This document shows, in pieces, positions 61,128 to 64,000 of a stretch of 64,000 bases of DNA (its first letter is position 1; each line of letters opens with the position of its first letter). The stretch is from Liolophura sinensis (lineage: Eukaryota; Mollusca; Polyplacophora; Chitonida; Chitonidae), in assembly GCF_032854445.1 (NCBI RefSeq), contig NW_027017957.1:436001-500000 (forward strand). The letters run 5' to 3'. The position numbers and the translations under genes are program-made. Below the pieces are notes generated by a model. The model was not told where the DNA came from, searched no databases, and worked only from the letters and a program-made list of their open reading frames with translations.

Positions 61128-61295
61128 TTAGGAACTCTGATAACCGTCCTCTTCATCAGCGCCATATACGACTGACGGTCCCCACTCCTCAAAGGCAATG
61201 CTGGTGTAGGTCGTCATGTTCTCAGAAGGGTGTGTGATGGGTTTGTTGCCCACGAGTTTCGCATCCGCGTCCACCAGTACGTGAGGACCTTTCAT
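61128..61295 (-). CDS. Gene 3 terminal exon: acidic tail with Tyr motifs
   Basis: Acceptor CTCTTCCAG, then 55 codons and TAA at 61128-61130. It encodes MKGPHVLVDADAKLVGNKPI, SENMTTYTSIAFEEW and SVVYGADEEDGYQSS at the very end. TTYTSI fits the T-x-Y-x-x-I/V pattern of switch motifs in immune receptors; YGAD and YQSS are other tyrosine sites. Good codon-like composition against AT-rich surroundings supports coding. Confidence 0.5.
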   Translation of the reverse strand: MKGPHVLVDADAKLVGNKPITHPSENMTTYTSIAFEEWGPSVVYGADEEDGYQSS

Positions 61296-62937
61296 CTGGA
61301 AGAGTTGATATTTAACAGATAATAACGATTAAAATATCGGCAGATCAGTCTTGTACCACAAACCCTTAATCAATTAGTGAACTTGATCACACTGTACTGT
61401 CTTGAAACTGTGCGTTCTATCATCGAAGGTTAATTCATCTTTTCTATTACCGAAGACATATTTGAGCACAGTGAACCTATTTTAACGTTTGTATCGTAGT
61501 ACCTGAAAGTTGTATTATAATGTCATACTAGGTTTTATCCCGTTTACTCCACAGTTGCTCCGATTCGTCACACTTAGCAATTTCTCAGAAATGAGTACGC
61601 TATTGGCACCGACGTTTCTTGGGAATGTAACTCTCTGTGTTTTGGGGTATCAAGTCCTTTTTCGCTGCCATCAGGAGCAGGTTTGAGTTTTAAAGATGAA
61701 TTTAAAATTCTTGGCAAGAGGACACAAGACAGGTGGTGATCAGGCTGTGAGTGACGTCCCCATGGCGTTTCTAGGCACAGCTGCCAGCTGCTAACGTAGA
61801 AAGATCCAGATTTCGGCGGTCAACATTTGTCAAGATTTTCATGGTTGCTTTCTCACAGGAAGGGCCAGGTATTCACCTAGTCTTATCGGCCACGAAATGT
61901 TTGTGACTGAATTATAGCACTAAAAGTTAACATGGTGACTTGGGGAAATTTAATATGTTTCTGAGTAATATAACGATGAGGATTCATTAGGTGTGTGTAC
62001 ATATACTGGATCTTCTCGTGGCAGGGCGAATCCATGCCACCAAAGTACAGGCGCCACTGCCGCCACTGAACCATCATGCCGAGGATGATATGACACCCCA
62101 CTGAGTCAACCCACCGTGTCACAACCGGGCCAACCAATCATGTTTCCTTGCTTTAACCTCTCAATGCTGAGCGCCAAGCAAGCAGCAGCAAGTACCATTT
62201 TTAAAGCCTTTGGTATGACCCGACTTGGGTTTGATCCTCGGGTCTCCCGGATTCAAGGCGGACTCTTAGGTAATGATATACATGTACATGCTATAGTGTT
62301 ATACCACCTCACTTCTTGGCATCTCAAAAAAATGTGCCCTTGTGCCCCTGTCACGTGCATACCTTGCAGATAACCGTAGGGTACTTTTGTCATGCATAGT
62401 CAGATGTTTATCTACGTGTGTCTGAATTACAAACGCGAGAAAACAGCAAACGTGTACCTGGTCAGGTCTGCGGTTTCCAAGCGGTCATCGTATCCGGAAT
62501 TATAATACATAACTTCATCCCCAGCAGAAGCCGCATTAGCAAAGGTGTCCACAGAAATTTGGCCTGTGTAAAAACAAAGAGACACATAAACGTGTAAACT
62601 AGCTGCACGAAACTGTTTATCTCAGAAAGCTTTTTATCTGCATTATTGTGTATAGAATATCAATTTACTATTCAAGGAGATGGTCTGGATAGCTGTGGAT
62701 TTTCCAGATGTTCGCTTTTACTGAAATCTCATTTTAACGTCATTCTAAGCTTACATTACTTGCTTATCCATCAGGCAACTTCTGTCTCAAACGTTGTTTT
62801 ATGTGAGGAACAAAAGAATGAGCCACACAGCTTGTGGTACTTGACGGCGATAAGCGAACAACGATACTCGTGTGGCGGTTGCGTAGTCCGATTTTCGTTG
62901 CACACAATTATACCTGCCTCCGATATGGTGTGCATGT
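61128..62937 (-). CDS. Gene 3: C-terminal, Tyr-containing tail (partial)
   Basis: Three candidate minus-strand exons. 62914-62937 (24 bp, phase 1-1, HTISEA). 62458-62563 (phase 1 in, phase 2 out), encoding QISVDTFANAASAGDEVMYY then NSGYDDRLETADLT, with acceptor TTTTTACACAG and donor GTACAC. 61128-61295, terminal, phase 0. The third exon does not join directly to the second in frame, so an exon is missing between them or one border is wrong; the gap holds two repeats. The composition (acidic, Ser/Thr/Tyr-rich, no hydrophobic stretch) suggests the cytoplasmic tail of a receptor. Function is unknown. Confidence 0.4.
61602..61952 (+). repeat. Decayed solo copy of the 453-bp unit
   Basis: Matches the 453-bp repeat from its base 30 or so to near its end: GGGGTATCAAGTCCTTTTTC, GAGTGACGTCCC, GCTGCCAGCTGCTAAC, GGTCAACATTTGTCAAGATTTTCATGG (in parts). 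It lacks clean ends and about 80 bp inside. It shows that the unit also exists without the two genes. Confidence 0.8.
61957..62275 (-). mobile_element. Second SINE family, diverged copy
   Basis: Shares with 42961-43319 the phrases GGCAGGGCGAA-like, CTGAGCGCCAAGC and TTTAAAG followed by a B-box-like stretch (complement of GGGTTTGATCCTCG). It directly follows the decayed 453-bp unit. Confidence 0.6.
62458..62563 (-). CDS. Gene 3 internal exon
   Basis: 106 bp with GTACAC donor and a strong acceptor. It encodes 34 full codons including DTFANAASAGDEVMYYNSGY. Read through the donor, the frame stops after YTFAVFSRL, so it could also be an alternative end. Confidence 0.42.
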
Positions 62938-63025
62938 CTGAACATCGTATGTAGGAAAGGTGTCAATAACTTGCCATGATATCAGTGTTTTATGCCGAAC
63001 ACTCCCGTCGCTCCATATAGAGGAA

Positions 63026-63192
63026 CAAATTAACATTAATCGAAACTTATCTATTTCGATAAATAAATAATGGATATCAATAAATCTTTATTGATAAATA
63101 TCGTTAATTCATTTATCGACAACGCTACTTTATTTATCGATATGGCTAATTCATTTATTGATGAATACAATTCTCGATTAAATGTTAATTTG
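63026..63192. mobile_element. Foldback element of about 167 bp
   Basis: CAAATTAACATTAATCGA at 63026-63043 and TCGATTAAATGTTAATTTG at 63174-63192 are inverted. The interior is AT-rich and repeats GATAAAT and TATCGATA in both directions, so most of it can fold back. No coding capacity. Confidence 0.65.
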
Positions 63193-63211
63193 GCCACTCA
63201 TACCTCCACGC

Positions 63212-63360
63212 CGTAAGTGGGAAGGTCTGCCAGCGGATGGTCGTGGGTTTCCCCCGGGCTATGCCCGGATTCCACCCACCATAATGCTGGCCGCCGTCGT
63301 ATAAGTGAAATATTCTTGAGAGCGGCGTAAAGCATCAATCAAATAAATAAATAAATAAAT
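63212..63360 (+). mobile_element. V-SINE-like SINE, 5'-truncated, with target duplication
   Basis: Starts CGTAAGTGGGAAGGTCTGCC, V-domain GTGGGTTTCCCCCGGGCTAT, shared 3' block, (AAAT)5 tail. Flanks TACCTCCACGC (63201-63211) and TACCCCCACGC (63360-63370), one mismatch. Confidence 0.9.
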
Positions 63361-63370
63361 ACCCCCACGC

Positions 63371-64000
63371 AAAAGACAGAGCGTTGTTGTATGGGTGAAC
63401 ATTGTAGTTAAACAATAAGAAGAAAAAAATAGGAAAAATGTGACGCATGGTGGAACAAATTGTGCTGGCCACGACTTTAGGGGGTCAAAAAGATTTCATG
63501 TTAATAAATGGGATATGGATGAAGCAATAAAGGTTCCGAGACCTATTTTCAAAACAAAACGTCATTTTCAAAGGAAGCCATGTGCAGAGAGCTGATCAGA
63601 GCAAACATAAAGCATTAGAAATGGCAGGACGTCATTTTGCTCAGTTTGGCTTCGTATAGATTGTTTCATGGGCCATTCATGGTATGAACGCACAAGGCAA
63701 GATGGTAGGCAAGATGTGTGGTAAGTTTCATCAAAATTGGCGCAGTAGTATTTGGGAGGTGATGCATGGACAAAATCGTGTCCACAGACGAACAAACTTC
63801 GTCGAGCGGGGTATAATAATGAAATATACTCATATCCAATAATCACACAATAGTTTTAACTGTAACAATTCGATTTATTAAGTTTTTTACTTCAATTTGT
63901 ACAATTTTTCCCTAGTGTAATGTGAAAAAAATATCAGATATGTGTCTGTCTCTTTATCATCACTATTATTTCATTGATATTATTGACATTATATCTAGTT
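63371..64000. other. Non-coding end of window
   Basis: No gene recognised. The stretch around 63570-63835 has the look of a dispersed repeat (complement of TATACCCCGCTCGACGAAGT), but no second copy lies in this window. Confidence 0.4.

Noticed and set aside
62646-62954. 102-codon plus-strand frame
   Set aside because: No start context or domain, and it overlaps the candidate gene 3 micro-exon on the other strand.

Overview
This is animal nuclear DNA, most likely from a mollusc (bivalve or gastropod). It is AT-rich, with short exons separated by long introns bearing GT..AG borders. It also carries many copies of a tRNA-derived SINE whose central part resembles the V-domain of V-SINEs (the type called RUDI in molluscs) and whose tail is (AAAT)n. 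Species-level assignment is inference. Nothing looks bacterial, and there is no operon, rRNA or CRISPR array.

Three host genes can be partly reconstructed from splice sites and intron phase. Gene 1 (minus strand, 14245 down to 1631, running off the left edge) has a signal-peptide exon followed by four single immunoglobulin-domain exons, every intron in phase 1. Gene 2 (plus strand, 19517 to about 28210, 5' end not found) encodes a Cys-containing extracellular segment followed by Ser/Thr-rich mucin-like mini-exons, again almost all phase 1, and a terminal exon with an AATAAA signal. Gene 3 (minus strand, 62937 to 61128) shows only the end of a Tyr-containing, acidic, probably cytoplasmic tail. 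Genes 1 and 3 look like cell-surface or secreted molecules. How the three relate is not shown by the sequence.

From 37.3 kb on, the window is dominated by mobile DNA. The most striking piece is 37302-41887: two direct 453-bp repeats (3 differences) flank a convergent pair of intact genes. One encodes a 691-residue DDE-type transposase-like protein, the other a small nuclease with the complete His-Cys box of I-PpoI-type homing endonucleases. Each 453-bp repeat also has its own short terminal inverted repeats, and a decayed solo copy lies at 61.6 kb. I do not recognise this arrangement as a named element and regard it as the best candidate for an undescribed system here.

A 4.2-kb PIF/Harbinger element (46063-50239) follows, with TIRs, an ATA duplication, a Myb/SANT-like ORF and a HARBI-type transposase, both genes frameshifted. 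A 5'-truncated Penelope-like retroelement (49161-50159) is nested inside it, with inverted pseudo-LTRs, a GIY-YIG domain and a degenerate hammerhead-like motif. The segment 50.8-56.2 kb is built from divergent copies of a local long repeat, two of them a tandem duplication of about 1.7 kb, one interrupted by a SINE. The rest is introns and intergenic DNA with SINEs, foldback elements, microsatellites and minisatellites.
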